Shown piece after piece: positions 7,463-15,755 of a stretch of 28,878 nucleotides of DNA (the first letter of the stretch is position 1; each line of letters starts with the position of its first letter). The DNA is from DATJPD01 sp036394195 (GTDB lineage Bacteria > Pseudomonadota > Alphaproteobacteria > CACIAM-22H2). The stretch lies in the NCBI GenBank assembly GCA_036394195.1, contig DASWFO010000324.1:1-28878 (forward strand). The letters run 5' to 3'. Both the position numbers and the translations under genes were made by a program. A model generated the notes under the pieces. That model was not told where the DNA came from, did not search any database, and worked only from the letters and a program-made list of their open reading frames with translations.

Positions 7463-10400
7463 ATGGCTGGCGAGCTATCCCGCAATCCGATCTTTACGCC
7501 GGACCGCGAACGCATCGCTCGTTCACAGCTAACGGAGTTCGTCCGCTATTGCGAGAGCATGACCGGACGGAGGTTTCCGCACCATGAGGCGTTTTCGTCA
7601 TTCTCCGTGACGGAGTTCCGGCGATTCTGGCGGCTGTTCCTGGACTGGTCGGATTTGCGTTGGACCGGTGACGCCACGAACGTCTGCGTCGGCGACGGGT
7701 GCGAGCAGGCTGTGTTCTTTCCTGACGTATCCCTGAACTATCCCGATAATCTATTACGGATCGACGACCGCGCTCATGGCGACCAGCCGGCCCTGACGGC
7801 CGTGCGGGCGCAGGGCGCGGTCGAGCGTCTGAGTCGCCGCGAGTTGCGCGATCGAGTAGCCCGGCTCCGGGTTGGCCTTGCGCGCCGGGGGATCGGGTGC
7901 GGCGATCGCGTCGCCGCCGTCGCCTATAACAACTCCGAGGCGGTCATCGCCAGCCTCGCCGTGCTCTCGCTGGGCGCGACATTCTCGGCGGTAGCGCCGG
8001 ATATGGGCACGTCAGTCGTGCTCTCCCGCTTCAGCCAGTTGGCTCCAGGCCTCCTGTTCTGCAACCTGCGCAGCCTCGATCTGGGCCGGCCGGCCCTGCT
8101 TGCTGAGCGCGTTCGCGACATCATTGCGTCTCTTCCCAGCCTGCGTGCGGTGATCGCACTCGACGATGGGCCGGTGCCCGACGGAATCACGGTTCCGGTG
8201 ATTCGGCTTGGCGATGCGATGGACGAACCCGGCGCGGACGGGGCTTGGCCTCGCTTCCCGTTCAACCATCCGTTGTTCATCCTGTTTTCGTCCGGCACGA
8301 CGGGCACTCCGAAATGCATCGTCCACGGCGCGGGTGGTACGCTCCTCGAGCATGTCAAGGAGCACAGGCTTCACTGCGATCTTCGGCCCGGCGACAAGAT
8401 GTATTTCCACACGTCCTGCGCCTGGATGATGTGGAACTGGCAGCTGTCCGCCCTGGCCAGCGGGACAGAAATCGTCCTCTATGACGGGCCGATCAACGCG
8501 CCGGACACGCTTTGGGCGCTCGTCGATGCGGAGAACGTGACCGTGTTCGGAACGAGTCCGCCGTATCTGCAGATGTGCCGCGATACCGGATTCCTGCCGC
8601 GGGATCATTTCGATTTGAGCGCGCTGCGGTCCATCCTGTCGACAGGCTCCATTCTCTACGACTGGCAGTATGACTGGGTGCATGACCATGTGAAGCCGCT
8701 CCCGCTCCAATCGATCTCGGGCGGAACAGACATCATCGGATGCTTCGTGCTCGGCAATCCGAACCTCCCGGTCTATCGCGGCGAGTTACAATGCCGGAGT
8801 CTCGGGTACGACGTCCAGGCGCAGCTTTCGGCCAACAGTCCTCCGGGGTGCCGCGTCGGGGAGGTGATCTGCCGCAATCCCTTCCCGTCCCGGCCGCTCG
8901 GTCTCTACGGCGACCTGGAGGGGCGACGTTTTCATGAGACCTATTTCAGTCAGAACCCCGGCGTCTGGAGCCACGGCGATTTCATCGAATTCACCGAGCG
9001 CGGCACGGCACGCCTGCACGGGCGCTCCGATGGCGTCTTGAATATCCGGGGGATCCGCATCGGGCCTGCCGAGATTTACCGCATCCTGCAGGACATTCCG
9101 GAAATCAAGGAAGCGCTCGCCGTGGAGCAGAGGACGCCGTGCAGCGCCGGCGGCAGCCGTATGGTGCTGCTGGTCGTGTTGCATGGGAGCATAGCCCTCG
9201 ATGGCTCGCTCAGTCGACGCATCAAGACCGAGCTTGGGCGGCGGGGCTCGCCCGCGCACGTGCCGGAGGTGATCGCCCAGATCGACGCGCTGCCGACCAC
9301 CCACAGTGGAAAACCGTCAGAGCGCGCGGTACATGATGCGATCAACGACGTTCCACTCACGAATCTTCAGGCGTTGAAGAACCCGGAGTGCCTGGAGCAG
9401 ATCCGGCAACACCCGGCCCTCCATTGGCCGGCCGCCGAAGACAAAGCCTTGGCGTCGGTAGAAGCACCGTCCGCAGACGCTCCGCTTGAGGACTACTTGC
9501 GGAACGTCTGGGAGCGGATCTTCGAGGTGTCTCCGATCGGCCTTGATGACAATTTTTTCGATCTCGGCGGGCACTCCCTATTGGCCTTCATCGCCCTTTC
9601 CGAGGTGCGGAAAATCACCGGCGGCGAGATCCCGCTTTCCATTCTGCTGTATGCGCCGACCATCCGGTCGCTTGCTGCTCTCCTGCGCGAGCAAAGGAAG
9701 GCGCAATTCTCCTGCCTCGTTCCGATCAAGGCGCAGGGCACCGGGCGGCCTCTGTTCATCGTGCACGGTCTGTACGGAAACGTGCTCGAGCTGAAGCGGC
9801 TCGCCAATCTGTTGCGCAGCCCCCGTCCAATCTACGCGTTTCAAGCGCTGGGGCTGGACCCGGACCAGCCACCGCACCAGCGGGTGGAAGACATGGCCGC
9901 GCACTACATCGGCGAGATGCGCGTGATCCAGCCCTACGGTCCTTTTGCCCTTGCCGGGCACTCCTTCGGCGGCGAGGTCGCTTTCGAGATGGCGCGTCGC
10001 CTGTACGCCGGGGGAGAAGAGGTCGAACTTCTTGCTTTGTTCGATTCGGATGTCAACGAACGCTGTTTGTCCGTGGGCGCCTGGCTGACGTTCCAAGCTA
10101 AGCGGATCGTCCGTGTCACCCGAAAGGCGCTCAGTCTCTCAGGAAGCAACGGGCTGGCCTATCTCTGGAAAGTGACGAGCAACGGGTGGTTGGATGCCAC
10201 CGGCCGGTCGCAGCCGGCTCACCCCTTGGCGGCCCGCATTGGTGGCGACGTGCCGGCGCATTTTCGCGCTGTCCATGCCGGCGCCATGAGCGCCTTTCGG
10301 CGTTATCGTCCCAAGTATTATCCCGGACGGATCAGTTTTTTTCGAGCCGAAGTCCGGGAGCCGCAGCGCTGCGGTCCGTTGCCGGTCTGGCGGCGGGTCA

Positions 10401-10567
10401 GCGCCGGGATCGATGTATTTCCGGTGACCGGCGAGCACTTGACCATGATGCATGATCCGCACGTTAAAGTCCTTGCCGAGCAACTCGACAGATGCCTCGA
10501 GCGGGGCACGACGATGCCGGCGGACTCCGTCGTGGACCGGCCGCAGATCCAGGCGGCTCAGACATGA
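7463..10567 (+). CDS. NRPS-like synthetase: acetoacetyl-CoA-synthetase-type adenylation / carrier / thioesterase
   Basis: This is a 1034-residue single-module enzyme. Residues 1 to about 640 match acetoacetyl-CoA synthetases almost end to end. The evidence is the FPDVSLNYPDNLL N-region, the SSGTTGTPK ATP loop (276-284), HCDLRPGD, WMMWNW, SISGGTD, LPVYRGE, the HGR hinge and a terminal THSGKPSE region with the likely catalytic Lys. A carrier domain follows, with DNFFDLGGHSLL carrying the phosphopantetheine Ser705. A type I thioesterase follows that, with GHSFGG (Ser834), Asp861 or Asp863 and His992 as the likely triad. There is no condensation domain. The enzyme should adenylate a small oxo- or hydroxy-acid, hold it as a thioester and release, cyclise or dimerise it. 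The ATG at 7463 is preceded by GGGGAG with 9-base spacing. It overlaps the next gene as ATGA. Confidence 0.92.
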   Translation: MAGELSRNPIFTPDRERIARSQLTEFVRYCESMTGRRFPHHEAFSSFSVTEFRRFWRLFLDWSDLRWTGDATNVCVGDGCEQAVFFPDVSLNYPDNLLRIDDRAHGDQPALTAVRAQGAVERLSRRELRDRVARLRVGLARRGIGCGDRVAAVAYNNSEAVIASLAVLSLGATFSAVAPDMGTSVVLSRFSQLAPGLLFCNLRSLDLGRPALLAERVRDIIASLPSLRAVIALDDGPVPDGITVPVIRLGDAMDEPGADGAWPRFPFNHPLFILFSSGTTGTPKCIVHGAGGTLLEHVKEHRLHCDLRPGDKMYFHTSCAWMMWNWQLSALASGTEIVLYDGPINAPDTLWALVDAENVTVFGTSPPYLQMCRDTGFLPRDHFDLSALRSILSTGSILYDWQYDWVHDHVKPLPLQSISGGTDIIGCFVLGNPNLPVYRGELQCRSLGYDVQAQLSANSPPGCRVGEVICRNPFPSRPLGLYGDLEGRRFHETYFSQNPGVWSHGDFIEFTERGTARLHGRSDGVLNIRGIRIGPAEIYRILQDIPEIKEALAVEQRTPCSAGGSRMVLLVVLHGSIALDGSLSRRIKTELGRRGSPAHVPEVIAQIDALPTTHSGKPSERAVHDAINDVPLTNLQALKNPECLEQIRQHPALHWPAAEDKALASVEAPSADAPLEDYLRNVWERIFEVSPIGLDDNFFDLGGHSLLAFIALSEVRKITGGEIPLSILLYAPTIRSLAALLREQRKAQFSCLVPIKAQGTGRPLFIVHGLYGNVLELKRLANLLRSPRPIYAFQALGLDPDQPPHQRVEDMAAHYIGEMRVIQPYGPFALAGHSFGGEVAFEMARRLYAGGEEVELLALFDSDVNERCLSVGAWLTFQAKRIVRVTRKALSLSGSNGLAYLWKVTSNGWLDATGRSQPAHPLAARIGGDVPAHFRAVHAGAMSAFRRYRPKYYPGRISFFRAEVREPQRCGPLPVWRRVSAGIDVFPVTGEHLTMMHDPHVKVLAEQLDRCLERGTTMPADSVVDRPQIQAAQT

Positions 10568-11400
10568 GCGGGGTGTTTTCACGCTGGGCCATCCCTGCCG
10601 CATCGCGGGGGCTCGGCCAGCAGCTGCGCAAACTCTATTTTCACCTGTTCTCCTTCCGCCGGGACATCCTCGCCCGGCTGAACGTTCTGGAGGATGCGTT
10701 CGCAGCATTGGCGACGCCACCGCCCGACCATTCGGCAGCGCTCAACTGCCAGGCCGTCCGCCAGCGCGTGGTCGAGAGCATCTTCGCCACTGCGCCGATC
10801 CGCTGTGTGATCGAAACCGGAACCTATACCGGGACGTCGACCGCGTTTTTTGCAAAGTTTGGCGTGCCGGTCCATTCGTGCGAACTCTCCCCAGCGTTGT
10901 TTTATGTGGCTCACCAGAGACTGGCGGTCCACGAAAACGTCCATCTGTATCTCGCTGACAGCCGCGCGATGCTCAGGGAACTCGCCCGACAGGTTGCGGG
11001 GGAGTTCTGTTTCTTCTATCTGGACGCTCACTGGTATGCGGATCTGCCGCTCGGCGATGAGATCCGGATCATCCAGGAGCATTGGCACGATTTCATCGCC
11101 ATGATCGATGATTTCGAGGTGCCTGGCGATCCCGGATACGGCTATGACCGCTACGGCAGAAGGCGCCTCAATTATGATTACATCGCAGATCTGATAACCC
11201 CCTCGGGCCTCGACGTGCGTTTCCCATGCGTGCCGTCCAGCGAGGAAACCGGCGCGCGACGCGGCTACGTGTTCTTGTCCGCGGGAATGGGAGCCCTGGC
11301 ACTAGCCGACAACCAGCTATTGACCGCGTACAAGGCCACGGATGGATCGTCCCGTGGCCGTCGCGGTCTGAAGCACCGACGGGCCATCGGGACTGCGTGA
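10564..11400 (+). CDS. Class I SAM-dependent methyltransferase-like protein
   Basis: This is a 278-residue protein with a Rossmann-type layout: ETGTYTG at residues 84-90 (SAM-binding loop), CELS at 107-110, DSR at 132-134, YLDAHWY at 152-158 and IDDFE at 181-185. The Asp-rich positions resemble the metal-binding residues of TylF/CmcI-like (Methyltransf_24) O-methyltransferases. The start codon overlaps the synthetase stop (ATGA), so translation is coupled and the protein most likely acts on the synthetase product. An alternative is a related sugar- or catechol-modifying enzyme. The C-terminal ~20 residues are basic and probably disordered. The methyltransferase assignment is by motif; the substrate is unknown. 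Confidence 0.75.
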   Translation: MSGVFSRWAIPAASRGLGQQLRKLYFHLFSFRRDILARLNVLEDAFAALATPPPDHSAALNCQAVRQRVVESIFATAPIRCVIETGTYTGTSTAFFAKFGVPVHSCELSPALFYVAHQRLAVHENVHLYLADSRAMLRELARQVAGEFCFFYLDAHWYADLPLGDEIRIIQEHWHDFIAMIDDFEVPGDPGYGYDRYGRRRLNYDYIADLITPSGLDVRFPCVPSSEETGARRGYVFLSAGMGALALADNQLLTAYKATDGSSRGRRGLKHRRAIGTA

Positions 11401-11492
11401 CGGCGCCGATCACATTGTGCTTGCTGTCTGACCTTTCGGTCGGCTCGGATGCCACCGGGGGAGGGCCAAGTCCCAGCGATCCACCCCGTCCA

Positions 11493-12287
11493 TTATTGCC
11501 GCGACAGCGCGAACTCGACCGGCACCCGGAATTCCGCCCGATCCCCCACGAATGACGCCGGAAGCGGCGGCAACGGATTGGCCCTATGCACCATGTCCAC
11601 CGCCGCCTGGTCCAAGAGCTCGGCGCCGCTGCTGGTCTCGATCCGCGCTTCGGTCACGTTGCCGCTGCGCGCGACGGCCAGCCGCAGGATGACGCGCCCT
11701 TGGACGCCCCGCCGCCGCGCCATCCACGGATATTCCTTGTGCTGGTTCAGCCAGGTGAGCAGCGTCGCCGTATAGGCGAGATCCGGGGGCGGATGGGCGG
11801 CGACCGCCGGCGGCGACGGATTCGGCGGCGCCATCGGTGACGACCCGCTGCTGTCCGTCTGGGTCGGCGCGGCCGCGGCGGGTGCTTCCGCGGCTCTTGG
11901 CGCAGGGGCCGGCGTCGGGTGGCGCACCGGTGGATGCGGCCGGGGGGCCGGCTTGGGCAGCTCGGGGACGCTGGTGACCATTGGCGCCGGCTCGGGCTCG
12001 GTGACGAGCTCGGGCGGCCCGGCGGGCGTCTCGGGAAGGTTGGCGTCGGGCGGCTCCGCGGCGGGCGGCGGCGGAGCCGCGGCCGGTTCGACGAACACCA
12101 GGTCGTAGACGAGCTGTTCCGGCGCCGCCGGCGCCCATGGGCGCACGGTCATCAGGAGTGCGATGACGGCGGCATGCAGTCCGATCGCGACGGCGAGCCC
12201 GAACCGGCGCGAGCGTCGCGTCGTCGGGTCCAGCGGCGCCCGCCGCGTCGTCACATAATCGGAGTTGAAGGCAGTAATATCCGTCAT
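11493..12287 (-). CDS. tonB: TonB-family energy transducer
   Basis: This is a 264-residue protein with an N-terminal cytoplasmic stretch, one membrane anchor (about residues 29-47) and a long periplasmic Pro/Ala-rich spacer (about 70-190). It ends in a C-terminal TonB domain with YPWMARRRGVQGRVILRL and a family-type terminal beta region. It passes energy from the ExbB/ExbD proton channel to outer-membrane receptors; exbBD is not in this window. The ATG at 12287 lies 2 bases after the receptor stop, so receptor and TonB are co-transcribed under the upstream cobalamin riboswitch. This suggests a receptor-dedicated TonB. Confidence 0.92.
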   Translation of the reverse strand: MTDITAFNSDYVTTRRAPLDPTTRRSRRFGLAVAIGLHAAVIALLMTVRPWAPAAPEQLVYDLVFVEPAAAPPPPAAEPPDANLPETPAGPPELVTEPEPAPMVTSVPELPKPAPRPHPPVRHPTPAPAPRAAEAPAAAAPTQTDSSGSSPMAPPNPSPPAVAAHPPPDLAYTATLLTWLNQHKEYPWMARRRGVQGRVILRLAVARSGNVTEARIETSSGAELLDQAAVDMVHRANPLPPLPASFVGDRAEFRVPVEFALSRQ

Positions 12288-12289
12288 GG

Positions 12290-14338
12290 TCAAAAGACCG
12301 TGCTCAGCGATAGACGCAGAGTCAAGGGCTCGACCGGATGGAAGTGGACGTCGTTGACGCCCTCGGCCGGCTCGCCGCGCAGGCGCGAGGCGTAGAAATA
12401 GTCGATCTGGCTTTTCCTGACGTTGAGCAGATTGAAGCCGTCGAGACGCACGCGCCACGTTTCGGCGAGCTTGTAGCCGACACGGCCGGAGACAAGCGCC
12501 GTGGAGCTCGAGCGCACGCTGTTGTCCTCGATCAAGGGCCGCGGGCCGAAATAGCGCAGCCGCATGCCGCCGAACCAGCGGTCCAGGTTGTCGACGTCGA
12601 AGCCGGCGGCGATCACCCCCTCGACCGCTCCCGGGATGCGCTTGCCCACCGGATCGTCGTTGGTGAAGCGGGCGCGCGTATAGGCAACGTCGAGATCGAG
12701 GTTGAGCAACGACGTGGCCTGGTAGACGTTCGCCCACTCGACCCCGACGCGGCGGCTGGGACGGCTCGCCTCGGTGGTGCCGGCATCGCCGACGAAGAGC
12801 AGCTCCGAATCGAAATCGAGCACGAACGCCGACAGCGTGCTGTTCAGACCGTCGATGGCTTGCGTGCGCGCCCCGATCTCGGCGCCTTGCGAGCGGACGA
12901 GCAGCGGGACGCGCTGCTGCGGCGTGGTCTTGTCGTTCGGATCGACCGCGATCGTGGTGCCGCGCAGATCGTTGCTGTGAAACCCCTGCCCCCAGCTGAC
13001 GTAATACTCGGTCTTGGCGAACGGCCCGAAGACGACCCCGAATTTCGGGCTGACCATATGGTCGCTCGTGGTCCCGGAATTGGCCGGCGTGTCGCTGCGG
13101 ACCGTCCCGTAAAATTCATCGACCCGCAAGCCGGCGACGGTGCGGAACCATCCGGTCCAGCGCAGCGTGTTCTGCGCGTAGATGCCAGCACTCGCTTCAT
13201 CCACGTGATCATCGCGCACGGTCGTCAGCGTCCGGCGTTGCGCCGTGTTCGCGAGGCCGACATGGATGTTGTCGTAGCGCGTCTGCACACCGAAAACCGT
13301 CTCCGCGTCGCGCCCGACCAGCGCGCCGTAGAAGGTGCGGCTGGCGTCGGCGCCGAAGATGTTCCGGCTGTCGCTCTGCCGGAACTGATCGCCGTTCACC
13401 GGATCGCGCAGGAAATAAGTGAAGTCGTTGAACAGCTCAAGCTCGCTGTGGATCGCATAGGCGCTGACGCGCGTGGTCTGGTTGCCGTCGCTCTCCGCCC
13501 AGCGGCCGGAGAGGCTGAAGCGGCTAGCATCGCCGCCGTCGGTGGGATCGAGACTGCCGAAGCGGCCGACCAGGCCCTGGTCGACGGCCCGGCGCGCGAT
13601 CTGGTCGGTCGAGTTCCAGCGCCCGCCATACGCCATCGCCGCCACGGCAAATCCGTCATTGTCCGTGCCTTCGGCATAGCGCAGCACGCCGTTGACCTTC
13701 TGATAGTCGTCGGGGTGCGTCCACGGTCCGTCGTTGTGGAGAAGCTCGCCGGCGGCGATCCAATTTCCCGCACCGGCCGGCGTCGAGGTCGCGAGCAAGG
13801 TGCGCGCGTAGCCGTACATGCCGCCGCTCACCTCGGCGATGCTGCGCTCCAGCCGGTCGACGTAGCCGAGATGGATGGCGCCGGCGGACGAGAAGTCGCC
13901 CTCGTCGGCGTAATACGGGCCCTTGCGATAGCTGAAGCCGCGCGCCAGCTCGGGGATCACGAAATTGGTGTCGGCATAACCCTGGGCGTGGCCGTGCGTG
14001 CGCATGTTGATCGGCATGCCGTCCAAACTCAGCGCCAGGTCGGTGCCGTGATCGAGATTGAAGCCGCGCAGGAAATACTGGTTCGCCTTGCCCTCGCCGC
14101 TGTGCGACATCACGATCAGTCCCGGTGTCGCCTCGAGGACCTCGCCGACCCGATACGCCGGCCGGTCCTCGATCTGTTTCCGGCTGACCTCGCCTTCGTT
14201 GGCCGTGGTCGCGGTCTCCAGCCCGACCACCGGAGCCGTCACGTCGACGCGGTCCAGGGTCTGGACCTGCGCCCAAGCCGTCATCGGCAGGCACGCCAGC
14301 AAGGACCAAACGGTTCTCAGAAAAAAACGCACCGGCAT
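12290..14338 (-). CDS. TonB-dependent outer-membrane receptor, cobalamin/cobalt type
   Basis: This is a 682-residue protein with a Sec signal peptide (cleavage near AWAQ, residue 24), then a plug domain with RVGEVLEATPG, QYFLRGFNLDHGTD and LDGMPINMRTHGHAQG, then a 22-strand-type barrel ending in the aromatic LSLSTVF. The length fits the family. The gene is preceded by a cobalamin riboswitch, so it is repressed when B12 is plentiful. Its cargo is therefore most likely cobalamin, a corrinoid or cobalt. It is followed by its own tonB gene after 2 bases. Which corrinoid or metal is carried cannot be decided here. No strong ribosome site is visible at the ATG. Confidence 0.92.
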   Translation of the reverse strand: MPVRFFLRTVWSLLACLPMTAWAQVQTLDRVDVTAPVVGLETATTANEGEVSRKQIEDRPAYRVGEVLEATPGLIVMSHSGEGKANQYFLRGFNLDHGTDLALSLDGMPINMRTHGHAQGYADTNFVIPELARGFSYRKGPYYADEGDFSSAGAIHLGYVDRLERSIAEVSGGMYGYARTLLATSTPAGAGNWIAAGELLHNDGPWTHPDDYQKVNGVLRYAEGTDNDGFAVAAMAYGGRWNSTDQIARRAVDQGLVGRFGSLDPTDGGDASRFSLSGRWAESDGNQTTRVSAYAIHSELELFNDFTYFLRDPVNGDQFRQSDSRNIFGADASRTFYGALVGRDAETVFGVQTRYDNIHVGLANTAQRRTLTTVRDDHVDEASAGIYAQNTLRWTGWFRTVAGLRVDEFYGTVRSDTPANSGTTSDHMVSPKFGVVFGPFAKTEYYVSWGQGFHSNDLRGTTIAVDPNDKTTPQQRVPLLVRSQGAEIGARTQAIDGLNSTLSAFVLDFDSELLFVGDAGTTEASRPSRRVGVEWANVYQATSLLNLDLDVAYTRARFTNDDPVGKRIPGAVEGVIAAGFDVDNLDRWFGGMRLRYFGPRPLIEDNSVRSSSTALVSGRVGYKLAETWRVRLDGFNLLNVRKSQIDYFYASRLRGEPAEGVNDVHFHPVEPLTLRLSLSTVF

Positions 14339-14410
14339 GACGTCCGCGGCAGACCCAGGTCGTCACCGCGAACGAGAACCGATCATCCCAGGAAAGGGCG
14401 GATCGATACC

Positions 14411-14430
14411 GTCGAGTCACCCCGCTCGAC
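14411..14430 (-). promoter_or_regulatory. Hairpin in the leader downstream of the cobalamin riboswitch
   Basis: A perfect 6-bp stem (GTCGAG at 14411-14416 pairing with CTCGAC at 14425-14430) with an 8-base loop lies between the riboswitch aptamer and the receptor start. It is a candidate for the expression platform. There is no U-run after it, so translation control or an anti-structure is more likely than intrinsic termination. This is inference. Confidence 0.4.
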
Positions 14431-14451
14431 GCGCCCGCGCTGACCGCGTTC

Positions 14452-14627
14452 GATGGCAGGTCTCCTGGCTCGCGGGTCTCTGCCTAAAGCCGCCTTCCCG
14501 GTGTCCCAGTGGCGTGTGGCTGAAGGCTTGCCGCTTACAGTTGCGGGGGCAGCCGCGGAATCAGGTCCTGGACTCGCCAGGGCGCCCTCACCGCGTTCCC
14601 TTTTCATCCCCGGATCGGGGAACCATC
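14452..14627 (-). ncRNA. Cobalamin (B12) riboswitch
   Basis: On the minus strand the leader contains the hallmark core GCTGCCCCCGCAACTGTAAGCGG, the B12-box region (14531-14553), followed by GCCACTGGG, CCGGGAAGGC and CCAGGAGACCTGCC (14455-14468). The order and spacing are those of the AdoCbl-type aptamer. It begins about 113 bases before the receptor start codon. When bound by cobalamin it would shut off the receptor-tonB operon. The 5' boundary, near the ggttccccgatccgggg segment, is approximate. Confidence 0.96.
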
Positions 14628-14706
14628 GCGGCCATCCTAGGCGGCGTTCCGTCGCGCTGTCAAAGCGCAGTTCCCGCCGGTGGAACGTTCTTGCTAAGGT
14701 GAACGC

Positions 14707-15702
14707 ATGCGACGTGTCTTGCCGGCAGCAGCGGTGATCGGCTGTCTGTTGTTCTGCCGCCTGGTTGGTCCGGCGGCCGCCGAGACGGTCTCGCTGCGCT
14801 ACGGGCAGGCGTTTTCCGCAGAGCGCAGCATCTTTTCGCTGCCGGTGCATGTCGCCGACCGCCACGGCGATTTCGCCCGCGAAGGCCTCGCCGTCCGCCA
14901 GTATTTCATTCCCGGCGGGGCCGAGAAGATGATCGAGGCGCTGAGCGACGACACGGTCGACGTGACGCATGTGGCCACGCCGTTCCTGATCCAGAGCGCG
15001 CTCAAGGGCGCGGACGTCGTCGCCATCGCGGCCGAGTTCAACAACCCGATCTACAGCCTGGTCGCCAAGCCCGAAATCCGCGGCTTTGCCGACCTGAACG
15101 GCAAGCTGGTCGGCATGGCCGACGAAGGCGGCACGATCGCGATCTCGATCCGCAAGCTGCTGGCGCTGAACGGGCTGCGCGACGGCGACTTCCAGGTCAA
15201 GACCATCTCCGGCACGCCGTCGCGCCTGTCCTGCCTGAAGCGCGGCGCCTGCGATGCCGTTCCCTTGGGCCAGCCGCAGGATATCGCCGCCCAGGCCGAG
15301 GGCTACCGGCTCCTCGGCCTGTCGAGCGACGCGGTGCCGGCCTATCTCTACACGGTCACGGCCGCGCAGCGGTCGTGGGCGGCGGCGCACAAGGACATCG
15401 TCGTGCGCTACGTGCGCGCCCTCGCCTCGGCCTTCCAGTTCATCCGCGATCCGGCGAACCGCGATGCGGTGGCCGCGACCATCGTGGAGACCAGCGGGTT
15501 TTCCGACGTCGAGGCGAGACGGACGCTGGCGCTGTTCTTCGAGCCCGAGCGCAACGTGATGCCGAAGCGGGGCGAGATCGACCTGAACGGACTGAGGCAG
15601 ACCATCGCCCTGATGACCGAAGGCGGTCAGCTCCCCGCGCCGCCTCCGGATGCCGACCGCTTCGTCGATCTGCAGTACCTGCGCGCCGCCGGCGTGCAGT
15701 AG
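14707..15702 (+). CDS. ABC transporter substrate-binding protein (NMT1/SsuA-like)
   Basis: This is a 331-residue periplasmic protein with a signal peptide (to about residue 25, GPAAAE) and a type II solute-binding fold. Features are the N-terminal strand LRYGQA, HGDFAREGL, a GGAEKMIEAL segment and DVTHVATPF. These are typical of the NMT1/ThiY/SsuA group that binds thiamine precursors, sulfonates, nitrate or similar small ligands. The ATG is preceded by AAGGTG. No permease or ATPase gene is adjacent, so it must work with a transporter encoded elsewhere. It diverges from the B12-riboswitch receptor operon. Its ligand is unknown; a cobalamin-related role is only suggested by position. Confidence 0.85.
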   Translation: MRRVLPAAAVIGCLLFCRLVGPAAAETVSLRYGQAFSAERSIFSLPVHVADRHGDFAREGLAVRQYFIPGGAEKMIEALSDDTVDVTHVATPFLIQSALKGADVVAIAAEFNNPIYSLVAKPEIRGFADLNGKLVGMADEGGTIAISIRKLLALNGLRDGDFQVKTISGTPSRLSCLKRGACDAVPLGQPQDIAAQAEGYRLLGLSSDAVPAYLYTVTAAQRSWAAAHKDIVVRYVRALASAFQFIRDPANRDAVAATIVETSGFSDVEARRTLALFFEPERNVMPKRGEIDLNGLRQTIALMTEGGQLPAPPPDADRFVDLQYLRAAGVQ

Positions 15703-15755
15703 CCGCCCTGGCCAACCGCGGGCCTGCCCCGCATAATGAGCGGCAAGAGAACGAT

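Noticed and set aside
11401..11492. Possible terminator between the methyltransferase and tonB genes
   Set aside because: Only a 4-bp stem (GACC/GGTC) near 11430 was seen, without a T-run, so I could not support it.
12338..14443. Plus-strand frame of 701 codons
   Set aside because: It mirrors the TonB-dependent receptor, and the translation is low-complexity Arg/Ala/Val/Asp with no family signal.
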